In this document: piece by piece, positions 1-6,096 of the stretch | Layout: every line of letters starts with the position of its first letter | Numbering within the stretch: the stretch's first letter is position 1 | DNA from: Actinomycetota bacterium | Lineage (GTDB): Bacteria; Actinomycetota; Thermoleophilia; Solirubrobacterales; Solirubrobacteraceae | Assembly (NCBI GenBank): GCA_019348575.1 | Contig: JAHWJE010000013.1 | Coordinates: forward strand, 1-12,152 | Length of the DNA stretch: 12,152 nucleotides | Direction: 5' to 3' | Program-made: the position numbers and the translations under genes | The notes under the pieces: model-generated | Database searches by the model: none | What the model saw: only the letters and a program-made list of their open reading frames with translations | What the model was told of the DNA's origin: nothing

Positions 1-487
1 CCTCCAGCGCGGTCCATACCGCACGGCAGGCGAGCGCGCGCATCCAGCGCCCGCGCTCCGGCGTCGCCTCGTGCGTGCCGACCTCGAAGAACCACTTCGC
101 CGCGCTGCCGAACAGCTCGATCTGGTCGATCGTCTGCCCGGCGCCGACCTCACGCAGCTCGGGCGGCCGGTCGGCCGTCAGCACGACCAGCGCCACGCGC
201 GCCTGGAAGGCCTCGATGACCGCCGGCGCGAGGTTCGCCGCCGCGGTCCCCGACGTGCACGTCACGGCGACCGCGCGGCCGCTGCGCTTGGCGGCCCCGA
301 GGGCGAAGAAGCCTGCGCAGCGCTCGTCGATGTGCGAGAAGCAGCGCAGCCGCTGCTCGCGCGCAAGCGCGAGCACGAGCGGCGAGGAGCGCGAGCCCGG
401 CGAGGTGCAGGCCTCGCGCACCCCGCAGCGCGCCAGCTCGTCGGCGAACGCGCGCAGCAGCAGATGGGTGTCGGCGTGGGCGGGCAT
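1..487 (-). CDS. menD: MenD, SEPHCHC synthase (N-terminal part, cut by window start)
   Basis: This is the thiamine-diphosphate enzyme that joins 2-oxoglutarate to isochorismate in menaquinone synthesis; it is cytosolic. The visible 162 residues open at ATG 487 with MPAHADTHLLLRAFADELAR. Next come the family's TSPGSRSSPLVLAL segment (about residues 28-41), HIDERCAGFFALGAAKRSGR (about 51-70) and CTSGTAAANLAPAVIEAFQA (about 76-95), then LTADRPPELREVGAGQTIDQ. This is the pyrimidine-binding domain order of MenD. No stop occurs before position 1, so the rest lies outside the window. The ATG is the only sensible start, because the family begins about 20-25 residues before the PGSRS motif. No clear Shine-Dalgarno precedes it. 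The start lies 9 nt from that of the divergent menH remnant, so its promoter must overlap that reading frame. The family assignment is very secure. Confidence 0.95.
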   Translation of the reverse strand, partial: MPAHADTHLLLRAFADELARCGVREACTSPGSRSSPLVLALAREQRLRCFSHIDERCAGFFALGAAKRSGRAVAVTCTSGTAAANLAPAVIEAFQARVALVVLTADRPPELREVGAGQTIDQIELFGSAAKWFFEVGTHEATPERGRWMRALACRAVWTALE

Positions 488-496
488 GATGGCGGC

Positions 497-966
497 GTGC
501 CCGAGCCGCTGCTCCTCCTCCACGGCTTCATGCAGACCGGGCGCGGCTGGGACGAGGTGGTGCGCCACCTCGACGGCGAACGCTACCGCCCGCTTGCTCC
601 CGACATCCGCGGTCATGGGGCTGCCGCGGCGCGCCGGCCCGTCGACTTCGCCTCCTGCGTCGAGGACGTCGCGCGGCTCGCCGGTCCGCGCTTCGCCCTG
701 GCGGGGTACTCGCAGGGCGGCCGCCTCGCGCTGCACGTGGCGCTCGCGCATCCCGCGCGGGTGACCCGGCTCGTGCTCGTCTCCGCGACCGCCGGCATCG
801 AGGACGAGGCCGAGCGCGCGCGGCGTCGCGCCGCCGACGAGCAGCTCGCAGCCTGGATGGAGGACGACGGCCGGCTGATGAGCGAGGTCGCCGACCGCTG
901 GGCCGCACAGCCGCTGTTCGCCGGCCAGCGCGAGGAGATCGCCGCCGCCGCGCGCGCCCGCACCGG
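497..966 (+). pseudogene. menH: menH-like alpha/beta hydrolase, truncated at the C-terminus
   Basis: MenH (SHCHC synthase) follows MenD in menaquinone synthesis, eliminating pyruvate from SEPHCHC. From GTG 497 the frame reads MPEPLLLLHGFMQTGRGWDE, with the oxyanion motif HGF at residues 9-11. The nucleophile elbow GYSQGG has Ser about 72, followed by LALHVALAHPARVTRLVLVS and a lid region ending in RWAAQPLFAGQREEIAAAAR. At about residue 155 (nt 960) the resemblance stops. The frame stays open to about 1270, but only as the antisense of the carboxyltransferase gene that ends at 967. MenH proteins are usually about 250-270 residues, so the second half, with the catalytic Asp and His, is missing. 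GTG 497 is preferred because it sits just before the LLLLHGF strand; ATG 464 and GTG 476 are in frame but lie inside menD. It is probably inactive. A general alpha/beta hydrolase is possible, but the menD neighbour favours menH. Confidence 0.75.
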
Positions 967-2895
967 TCATGCGGCGACCGCGCGCCACGCCTCGCGCTCG
1001 GCCGCGAACGCCGCCTGCTGGCGGCGCCGGAACGTCGCGATCGCGCCGGCGTGCTCGTCGACGAAGCGCGCGTGGTCGGCGAGGCGAAAGGAGGCCGGCT
1101 CGGTGCGCGGCTCGAGCTCGCCGGCCAGCAGCGCCGCGCGGCGGCGCTCGAGCTCATCGGCGTCGACGGGGAAGAAGCGCAGCTGGTCGAACGGCCGCAG
1201 CAGCCAGGGCGTGCCGCCGGCGATCCGGCGCGGGTCCCAGACCTGCGTCGTGCGGCCGACGAGCTGGTAGCCGCCCGGGCCCTCCATCCCGTAGACGCAC
1301 AGGTAGGCGCCACCGATCCCGACGGCGTTCTCCGGCGTCCAGGTGCGCGCCGGGCTGTACTTCGTCGTGACGAGCCGGTGGCGCGGGTCCAGCGGGACCG
1401 CGACCGGCGCGCCGAGGTAGACGTCGCCGAGGCCGAGCACGAGGTAGCTCGAGGAGAAGACGATCTCGCGCACCTGCGCGCGATCGGCGAGCCCGTTGAC
1501 GCGGCGGATGAACTCGATGTTGTCCGGACACCAGGGGGCGTCGGGCCGCACCAGGCGCATGTAGCGCTCCATCGCCTCGCGCGCCGAGGGGTCGTTCCAC
1601 GACAGCGGCAGGTGCACGATCCGGCCCGGCACCTCGAGCTCGTCGACCTCGTCGAGGTCGCCGGCCAGCTCCGCGATCCGGCGGCGCAGCTCGCCGGCGG
1701 CGATCTCGCGCGGGTCGAACTGCACCTGCAGCGAGCGCACGCCGGCCGTCAGGTCGCCGACGCCGGGCAGCGCCTGCGCCTCCAGCCGCGTCTGCAGCGT
1801 GTGGGCGCGCAGCCGCAGCCGCAGGTCCAGCCGCCGCTCGCCGAACTCGACGAGCAGGGCGCGGTCGCCGCACGAGCGCACGACGACGCCGGCGGGCAGC
1901 CGCGCCGGCGCGCAGCTCGCCGCTCGCCACGGGCGGGCGTGCGACTCCAGGCAGCGCTCCTGGCGCACGTCGAGCGCGGCGGCGTCGTGCGCCCCGACGA
2001 CCTCGAGGCGGACGCGGTCGCCCGGACGCAGCTGGCCGAGCTTCCACAGGTCGGCGCCGATGACGGCGGCCGGCGACACGAAGCCGCCCAGCGACGGGCC
2101 GTCGGGACCGACGAGCACCGGTGCGTCGCCGGTGAAGATCAGCGACCCGACGACGTAGGCGTTGTCGTGCAGGTTGGACGGGTGCAGGCCGGCGTCGCCG
2201 CCGTCGCTGCGCGCCCAGGCCGGCGCGCGGCCCTCCAGCCGCACCCCGGTGCGGTCGGACTGCGCGCCGACGGTCCAGGTGGCGGTGAAGATCTCGCGCA
2301 GGTCACCGGCGGTGAGGTACTCGGCGACGTCGTGCGGGCCGCGCCGCACGCGCAGCGTCCAGTCGTGGCGGATGACCGGTCGCAGCGGCAACAGCACGGG
2401 GCGGCTGGGGCCGCGCGCCCCGGCGTCGATCGCCAGGCGGTCACCGGCCCTGAGCGCACGGCCCTCGTGGCCGCCGAAGCCGCCGAGCGGGAACGTCGCG
2501 CGGCTGCCGAGCACGGCCGGCACGCGAATCCCGCCGGTGACCGCGAGGTAGGAGCGCAGGCCCGGCCCGCGCGCCCAGCGCAGCGCGAGCTCCTGCCCCG
2601 CCGCCACGGCGACCGGCTGCCACAGCGCGACGTCGCGCTCGTCGTCCAGGCGAGCCCCCATCTGCGCGCCGCCGAGGACGATCGTCGCGGCGCAACCGAA
2701 GCGCACGTGCAGGCCGCCGACCGTGATCTCCACGGCGGCGGTGCCCGAGGCGTTGCCCGCCAGCCGGTTGGCGAGGCGAAACGACAGCGCGTCCATCGGT
2801 CCCGACGGTGGGACGCCGACGGGCCACAGGCCCTGGCGGCCGGGATATTCCTGCACGGTCGTCATCGGACCGCCGGCGACGACCTCGATCGTCAC
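967..2895 (-). CDS. Urea/guanidine carboxylase, carboxyltransferase domains only (AHS2-AHS1)
   Basis: In urea or guanidine carboxylase the carboxyltransferase moves the carboxyl group from carboxybiotin to the substrate. This 642-residue protein starts at GTG 2895 with TTVQEYPGRQGLWPVGVPPS, the opening of the AHS2/KipA-like domain (about 5-300; core at 200-285 with GAQSDRTGVRLEG and HPSNLHDNAYVVGS). An AHS1/KipI-like domain follows (about 335-580), with LPGVGDLTAGVRS, NIEFIRRVNGL, SSYLVLGLGDVYLGAPVAVP, TTKYSPARTWTPENAVGIGG and YGMEGPGGYQLVGRT. It ends in ATFRRRQQAAFAAEREAW, which in full-length enzymes is the linker just before the biotin carrier domain. The N-terminal biotin carboxylase and the carrier domain with its biotinyl lysine are absent, while full-length enzymes are near 1200 residues. 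A GTGA overlap with the upstream gene and an AGGTGG-like site before the GTG show this is the real start. It could work with biotin subunits encoded elsewhere or be a remnant. Confidence 0.88.
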   Translation of the reverse strand: MTIEVVAGGPMTTVQEYPGRQGLWPVGVPPSGPMDALSFRLANRLAGNASGTAAVEITVGGLHVRFGCAATIVLGGAQMGARLDDERDVALWQPVAVAAGQELALRWARGPGLRSYLAVTGGIRVPAVLGSRATFPLGGFGGHEGRALRAGDRLAIDAGARGPSRPVLLPLRPVIRHDWTLRVRRGPHDVAEYLTAGDLREIFTATWTVGAQSDRTGVRLEGRAPAWARSDGGDAGLHPSNLHDNAYVVGSLIFTGDAPVLVGPDGPSLGGFVSPAAVIGADLWKLGQLRPGDRVRLEVVGAHDAAALDVRQERCLESHARPWRAASCAPARLPAGVVVRSCGDRALLVEFGERRLDLRLRLRAHTLQTRLEAQALPGVGDLTAGVRSLQVQFDPREIAAGELRRRIAELAGDLDEVDELEVPGRIVHLPLSWNDPSAREAMERYMRLVRPDAPWCPDNIEFIRRVNGLADRAQVREIVFSSSYLVLGLGDVYLGAPVAVPLDPRHRLVTTKYSPARTWTPENAVGIGGAYLCVYGMEGPGGYQLVGRTTQVWDPRRIAGGTPWLLRPFDQLRFFPVDADELERRRAALLAGELEPRTEPASFRLADHARFVDEHAGAIATFRRRQQAAFAAEREAWRAVAA

Positions 2896-3551
2896 CGGCC
2901 CACCTGCTCGGGCGCGTCCCAGACGAGCAGCCGCACCGCGGTCGGGTCGTAGGCGTTGCACGGGTTGTTGAGCTGCGGGCAGTTGCTGATCAGCACGATC
3001 ACGTCGCATTCGGCGCGCAGCTCGACGTACTTGCCGGGCGCCGACAGCCCGTCCTCGAACGTCAGCCCGCCCTCCGGCGTGACCGGCACGTTCATGAAGA
3101 AGTTGACGTTGTGCGTCAGGTCGCGCTTGTCGAGCCCCCACGCGAGCGCCTGCGCGAGGAAGGTCTGGCGGCAGGCGTGCATGTGGCGCGTGTGCTCGCC
3201 GTAGCGCACGACGTTGCTCTCCTGCGAGCAGGCGCCGCCGATCGTGTCGTGGCGGCCGCAGGTGTCGGCGACGATCTCCACCAGCGGCCGTCCCGAGCCC
3301 GTCAGCAGCCGCGAGCCGGTCGTCAGGTAGATCGAGCCCTGCTCGCGGATCGTGTCCTGCGCGCTGTAGCGCTCGGCCGGGTCGTCGGCGTCGTAGAACA
3401 GCGTGTCGACCGCCTGGTTGCCCTCGAGGTCGACGATCCGCAGGTGCTGCCCGGCGCTCAGCCTTCGCATCCAGCCGTCGCCGGGCTGGACGATCTCGTC
3501 GAGGACCGCGTCGGACGGATCCAGGCCGCTGCTGACGAGCACGTCGGTCAT
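2892..3551 (-). CDS. DUF1989 protein, urea carboxylase-associated protein 1 type; carboxyguanidine deiminase subunit
   Basis: This 219-residue DUF1989 protein belongs to the pair once called urea carboxylase-associated proteins. Published work shows the pair forms carboxyguanidine deiminase (CgdAB), which turns carboxyguanidine into allophanate and ammonia during guanidine use. Visible motifs are DLEGNQAVDTLFYDADDP (41-58), RYSAQDTIREQGSIYLTTGS (61-80), DTCGRHDTIGGACSQESN (97-113, Cys/His-rich and the likely metal or catalytic site), HMHACRQTFL (123-132), NVNFFMNVPVTPEGGL (148-163) and ISNCPQLNNPCNAY (188-201). Its length is normal for the family. ATG 3551 overlaps the previous stop as ATGA and has a strong purine site about 5 nt upstream. 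Its stop overlaps the carboxyltransferase start as GTGA. I am sure of the family but not of which subunit is CgdA or CgdB, so no symbol is given. Confidence 0.92.
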   Translation of the reverse strand: MTDVLVSSGLDPSDAVLDEIVQPGDGWMRRLSAGQHLRIVDLEGNQAVDTLFYDADDPAERYSAQDTIREQGSIYLTTGSRLLTGSGRPLVEIVADTCGRHDTIGGACSQESNVVRYGEHTRHMHACRQTFLAQALAWGLDKRDLTHNVNFFMNVPVTPEGGLTFEDGLSAPGKYVELRAECDVIVLISNCPQLNNPCNAYDPTAVRLLVWDAPEQVGR

Positions 3552-4282
3552 GCGGTCCTCCCTCCAGGCTGGTCGCGTTCGGTGGCGGCAAAGCCGCGCT
3601 CGTTCTCGGGGCAGGCAAGGCGGACGGGGTCGTCGGGCCCCGCCGGCCCGACCGCGTCGACGGCCAGCCCGACCGGCCGCGGCGCCCATTCGGCGCTGCG
3701 GTCCAGCGGATGCGGAGCGGCGTTGAGCAGCACGAGCACGTCGCTGTCGGCGCGCAGCACGACGCGGCTTCCCGGCGCCGAGCTCGCGCGATGAAGCCGC
3801 AGCCGGCCGGCGGCGTCGACGGTGACCTTGCTGAACAGGTTGATCGTGGCCGCGAGGTCGCGCGCCGCGAGGTCGTGCTTGGCGAGCTCGAGCAGCAGCT
3901 CCTCGCGCGCGCCGCGGCGCATCGCGTTGCGGTCGGCGGCGAAGCTCGTCGAGCCGTGCAGTGCGTCGACGTCGGACTGGCGCCCGTGGCCGCACAGCGG
4001 GTCGTGCCAGCCGCACGTGTCCTCGATCACCGAGGCCAGCACGCGGCCCATGTCGCAGTACAGCGCGACCCCGGCCGTGATGCGCGCGACGTGCTGCGCC
4101 TTCAGCGTGTCGGGCACGTTGAGCCGCGCGCTCGGGCGGGCCGCGTCGACGAGCAGCAGCGCGACGTTCGCCCCGCCCTCGAGGTCCTCCAGCTCCAGGG
4201 CGCTGCCGCGCCGCAGCACCGCCGACCACGTCGCGCCGCCGGGCAGCACCTGCCGCGCGACGGCGCTGACGAGCTCGCTCAT
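3548..4282 (-). CDS. DUF1989 protein, urea carboxylase-associated protein 2 type; carboxyguanidine deiminase subunit
   Basis: This 244-residue protein is the probable second subunit of the carboxyguanidine deiminase. It shares the DUF1989 core with its neighbour: LEDLEGGANVALLLVDAARP (31-50), VALYCDMGRVLASVIEDTCG (72-91) with DTCGWHDPLCGHG at 88-100, ATINLFSKVTVDAAGRL (145-161), a VLRADSDVLVLLNAAPHPLD stretch (175-194) and a C-terminal CPENERGFAATERD (224-237). It lacks the GACS sequence that follows DTCGRHDTIG in the partner, as expected of two diverged copies in a heterodimer. ATG 4282 overlaps the permease stop as ATGA; a longer in-frame extension upstream is only permease DNA read in another frame. 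Its stop overlaps the next ATG. The permease - protein 2 - protein 1 - carboxylase order is typical of guanidine-use operons. Subunit identity (CgdA or CgdB) is not assigned. Confidence 0.9.
   Translation of the reverse strand: MSELVSAVARQVLPGGATWSAVLRRGSALELEDLEGGANVALLLVDAARPSARLNVPDTLKAQHVARITAGVALYCDMGRVLASVIEDTCGWHDPLCGHGRQSDVDALHGSTSFAADRNAMRRGAREELLLELAKHDLAARDLAATINLFSKVTVDAAGRLRLHRASSAPGSRVVLRADSDVLVLLNAAPHPLDRSAEWAPRPVGLAVDAVGPAGPDDPVRLACPENERGFAATERDQPGGRTA
3556..3565 (-). promoter_or_regulatory. Shine-Dalgarno for the DUF1989 protein 1 gene
   Basis: GGAGGGAGGA on the minus strand ends about 4-5 nt before ATG 3551. It lies inside the last codons of the upstream deiminase-subunit gene and supports the ATGA-overlap start. 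Confidence 0.75.
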
Positions 4283-6096
4283 CGCGCCACCCCCTGCTCG
4301 ACGGCGACGCCATCGGCGATCGCGATCGCGCGGTCGGGCGGCCGGCGCATCGCGCCGCGCGCGGCGAACCCGGCGAGCGCGACGATCGCGACCATCAGCA
4401 GCGCCCCGTAGTTGACATACCAGGCGGCGTCGGGCAGTCGCGGCCAGGCGATGTTGACGATCTCGAACGCCAGCCAGGCGGCCGCGGCGACGTTGACCGC
4501 CAGCCCGAGGCGGCCGATGTTCCACTCCCCCCGCCGCCAGCCGCCGCGCAGCCGCACCCGCAGCGACGCCATCACCGGGAAGGCGAAGGCGATGTAGAAG
4601 CCGACGGTGGCGATCGACAGCAGCGTCGCGAAGGCGTTCTCGCTGAGCGTCACAAGCCCGAAGGCGGCGGCGGCGACGGCCGAGGCGGCGATCGCGTTGC
4701 GCGGCAGGCGGTACTCGCCCGACAGGCGCCCCAGCCACGCGGCGGCGGGCAGCTCACCGTCGCGGGCGAGCGAGAAGATCACGCGCGAGACGGCCGCCTG
4801 CACGGCGGCGATCCCGGCGATGAACGCCAGCACGACCATCGCGAACAGCGGCGTCGCGACGCCGGCGCCGAGATGCGCCGTGATCGTCGCGGCGATCGGG
4901 TCGGCGACGCCGCCGGCCATCGCCGCGCCGAGGTCGGGGACGGCGAGGATCAGCCCGAGCGCGGCGTACATCACGATCAGCGCCACGACGACAAGCGAGA
5001 GGACGAGCGCCCGCGGCACCTCGCGGCGCGGATTCTCGACCTCCTCGGCGATGTCGCCGGCGCTCTCGAAGCCGATGAAGCTCCAGCCGATCAGCGCGAC
5101 GGCGGCGAGCATCGGCGCCAGGGCGACGTCGGGCCCCCCGTGCCCGCCGAGCACGGCGGAGAGCGGCAGCTCGCGGAAGAACAGCAGCAGGATCGTCCCG
5201 ATCACGACGCTGCCGAGGAGCTCGGCGCTTATCGAGATCGCCACGAAGACCTTCAGCGCGCGCGGCCCGAGCCAGTTGACGGCGGTGGCGGCCAGGAGGA
5301 TGAGGGCGCCGATCGCGAGCAGCAGGCCGGTGGACGGCTGCTCGATGCCCGCCAGCGAGGCGGCGAACGGGGCCACGGCGTAGCACTGCGCGGTCACGAG
5401 GACGATCAGCGTCCACATGTAGGCCCAGCCGGCCGCCCAGCCGATCCGCGCGCCGGCGAGCCGCTGCGTCCACTTGTACAGGCCGCCGGCGAGCGGCCAC
5501 ACCGAGGCCAGCTCGGCGAGCACCAGCGCCACGAGCAGCTGGCCGCCGAGGACGACGGCGAAGCCGAGCCAGAACGCCGGGCCGGCGGCGCCGACGTCGA
5601 TGTCGTCGCCGACCGCTGCGCTCGACGGCGCCGAGACGATCTGCGGGCGCGCGGCGCGCTCGCCCGAGCCGTCCTTCTTGAAGAGGTACGGCGGTGAGTA
5701 GATCTCCCCGGTGTCGTCCGTGATGCCGGTTCCCGGCCCGCCCGCGCCGGCTCCGGCGGGCGGCGTCGCGCCCGAGCGGGCGTAGGCGAGCTGCAGCTGC
5801 GACAGCGCGTCGCGGATCTGCTTGGCGTCTGGGCCGAGCACCGGCTCGACGAGCGGCAGCAGCGCCTTCGTGCCGTCGATCGCCTGGCGCACCTGCTCGA
5901 AGTCCGGCTCCTCGTCGGCGCCGGTCAGGCCCGCCTTGCGGGCAGCCAGGTTCAGCAGCGAGACGACGGTCTGGATGAGGACGTCCTCGACGCGGATGCG
6001 GCCGAGCTCGGCCTCGTAGGCGGCCCGCAGCTCCTCCTCGGAGAGTCCTTCGAGATCGGGGCCCTCGGGTGGCGGCGCGCCGGGATCGGTACTCAT
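4279..6096 (-). CDS. Chimeric protein: DUF1844-like domain + E-set fragment + APC-family permease lacking TM1
   Basis: One uninterrupted 605-codon frame holds three unrelated parts. Residues 1 to about 115 look like a complete small DUF1844-type protein (GLSEEELRAAYEAELGRIRV, VEDVLIQTVVSLLNLAARKA, FEQVRQAIDGTKALLPLVEP, IRDALSQLQLAYARSG). Residues about 118-170 look like the start of a galactose-oxidase-type E-set domain (GEIYSPPYLF at 130-139, RPQIVSAPSSAAVGDDIDV at 150-168). From residue 171 it is an APC-superfamily amino-acid/amine permease beginning in helix 2: LVALVLAELASVWPLAGGLY (188-207), IGWSFIGFESAGDIAEEVEN (336-355), VSRVIFSLARDGELP (436-450). I count about ten hydrophobic segments against the usual twelve; helix 1, which carries substrate-binding backbone, is missing. 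ATG 6096 has a perfect AGGAGG site and overlaps the ybdK stop as ATGA, so the N-terminus is real. Next to the deiminase genes the permease would be expected to import guanidine or a related amine. Function as fused is doubtful. Confidence 0.85.
   Translation of the reverse strand: MSTDPGAPPPEGPDLEGLSEEELRAAYEAELGRIRVEDVLIQTVVSLLNLAARKAGLTGADEEPDFEQVRQAIDGTKALLPLVEPVLGPDAKQIRDALSQLQLAYARSGATPPAGAGAGGPGTGITDDTGEIYSPPYLFKKDGSGERAARPQIVSAPSSAAVGDDIDVGAAGPAFWLGFAVVLGGQLLVALVLAELASVWPLAGGLYKWTQRLAGARIGWAAGWAYMWTLIVLVTAQCYAVAPFAASLAGIEQPSTGLLLAIGALILLAATAVNWLGPRALKVFVAISISAELLGSVVIGTILLLFFRELPLSAVLGGHGGPDVALAPMLAAVALIGWSFIGFESAGDIAEEVENPRREVPRALVLSLVVVALIVMYAALGLILAVPDLGAAMAGGVADPIAATITAHLGAGVATPLFAMVVLAFIAGIAAVQAAVSRVIFSLARDGELPAAAWLGRLSGEYRLPRNAIAASAVAAAAFGLVTLSENAFATLLSIATVGFYIAFAFPVMASLRVRLRGGWRRGEWNIGRLGLAVNVAAAAWLAFEIVNIAWPRLPDAAWYVNYGALLMVAIVALAGFAARGAMRRPPDRAIAIADGVAVEQGVAR
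5587..5745 (-). other. Fragment resembling a galactose-oxidase/kelch E-set (DUF1929-like) domain inside the chimeric permease gene
   Basis: The stretch covers about residues 118-170 of the fusion. GEIYSPPYLFKKDGSGERAA followed by RPQIVSAPSSAAVGDDIDV matches the remembered opening of the C-terminal E-set domain of bacterial galactose-oxidase-like proteins, where EI(Y/F)SPPYLF and RP-I-SAPS--G are constant. Only the first strands are present. At about residue 170 the sequence switches directly to permease helix 2. The family call comes from motif memory, not a search. The limits are approximate, particularly at the glycine/alanine-rich left side. Confidence 0.6.

Noticed and set aside
354..373. 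8-bp inverted repeat with a GCAA loop in menD (GCTCGCGC / GCGCGAGC)
   Set aside because: Short and made only of GC-rich codons for a conserved ALARE segment; such palindromes are expected by chance at this GC content.
487..966. Possible biotin carrier domain downstream of the carboxyltransferase on the minus strand
   Set aside because: All minus-strand frames here were read; none shows an EAMKM-like biotinylation motif, and the DNA codes for menH on the other strand.
967..1270. Continuation of the menH frame past 967
   Set aside because: After about nt 960 the translated residues no longer match MenH and are the reverse of the well-conserved carboxyltransferase C-terminus, so I do not count them as coding.
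1051..2952. Long plus-strand open frame (633 codons) opposite the carboxyltransferase gene
   Set aside because: It is the antisense shadow of strongly conserved AHS1/AHS2 coding sequence. The Arg/Ala/Gly/Asp-rich product has no recognisable motif, and long antisense frames are expected in very GC-rich DNA.
2896..3618. N-terminal extension of the carboxyltransferase frame to 3618
   Set aside because: The extra residues are the DUF1989 gene read out of frame and are Arg-rich without motifs. The GTG at 2895 with its GTGA overlap and immediate TTVQEYPGR motif is the real start.
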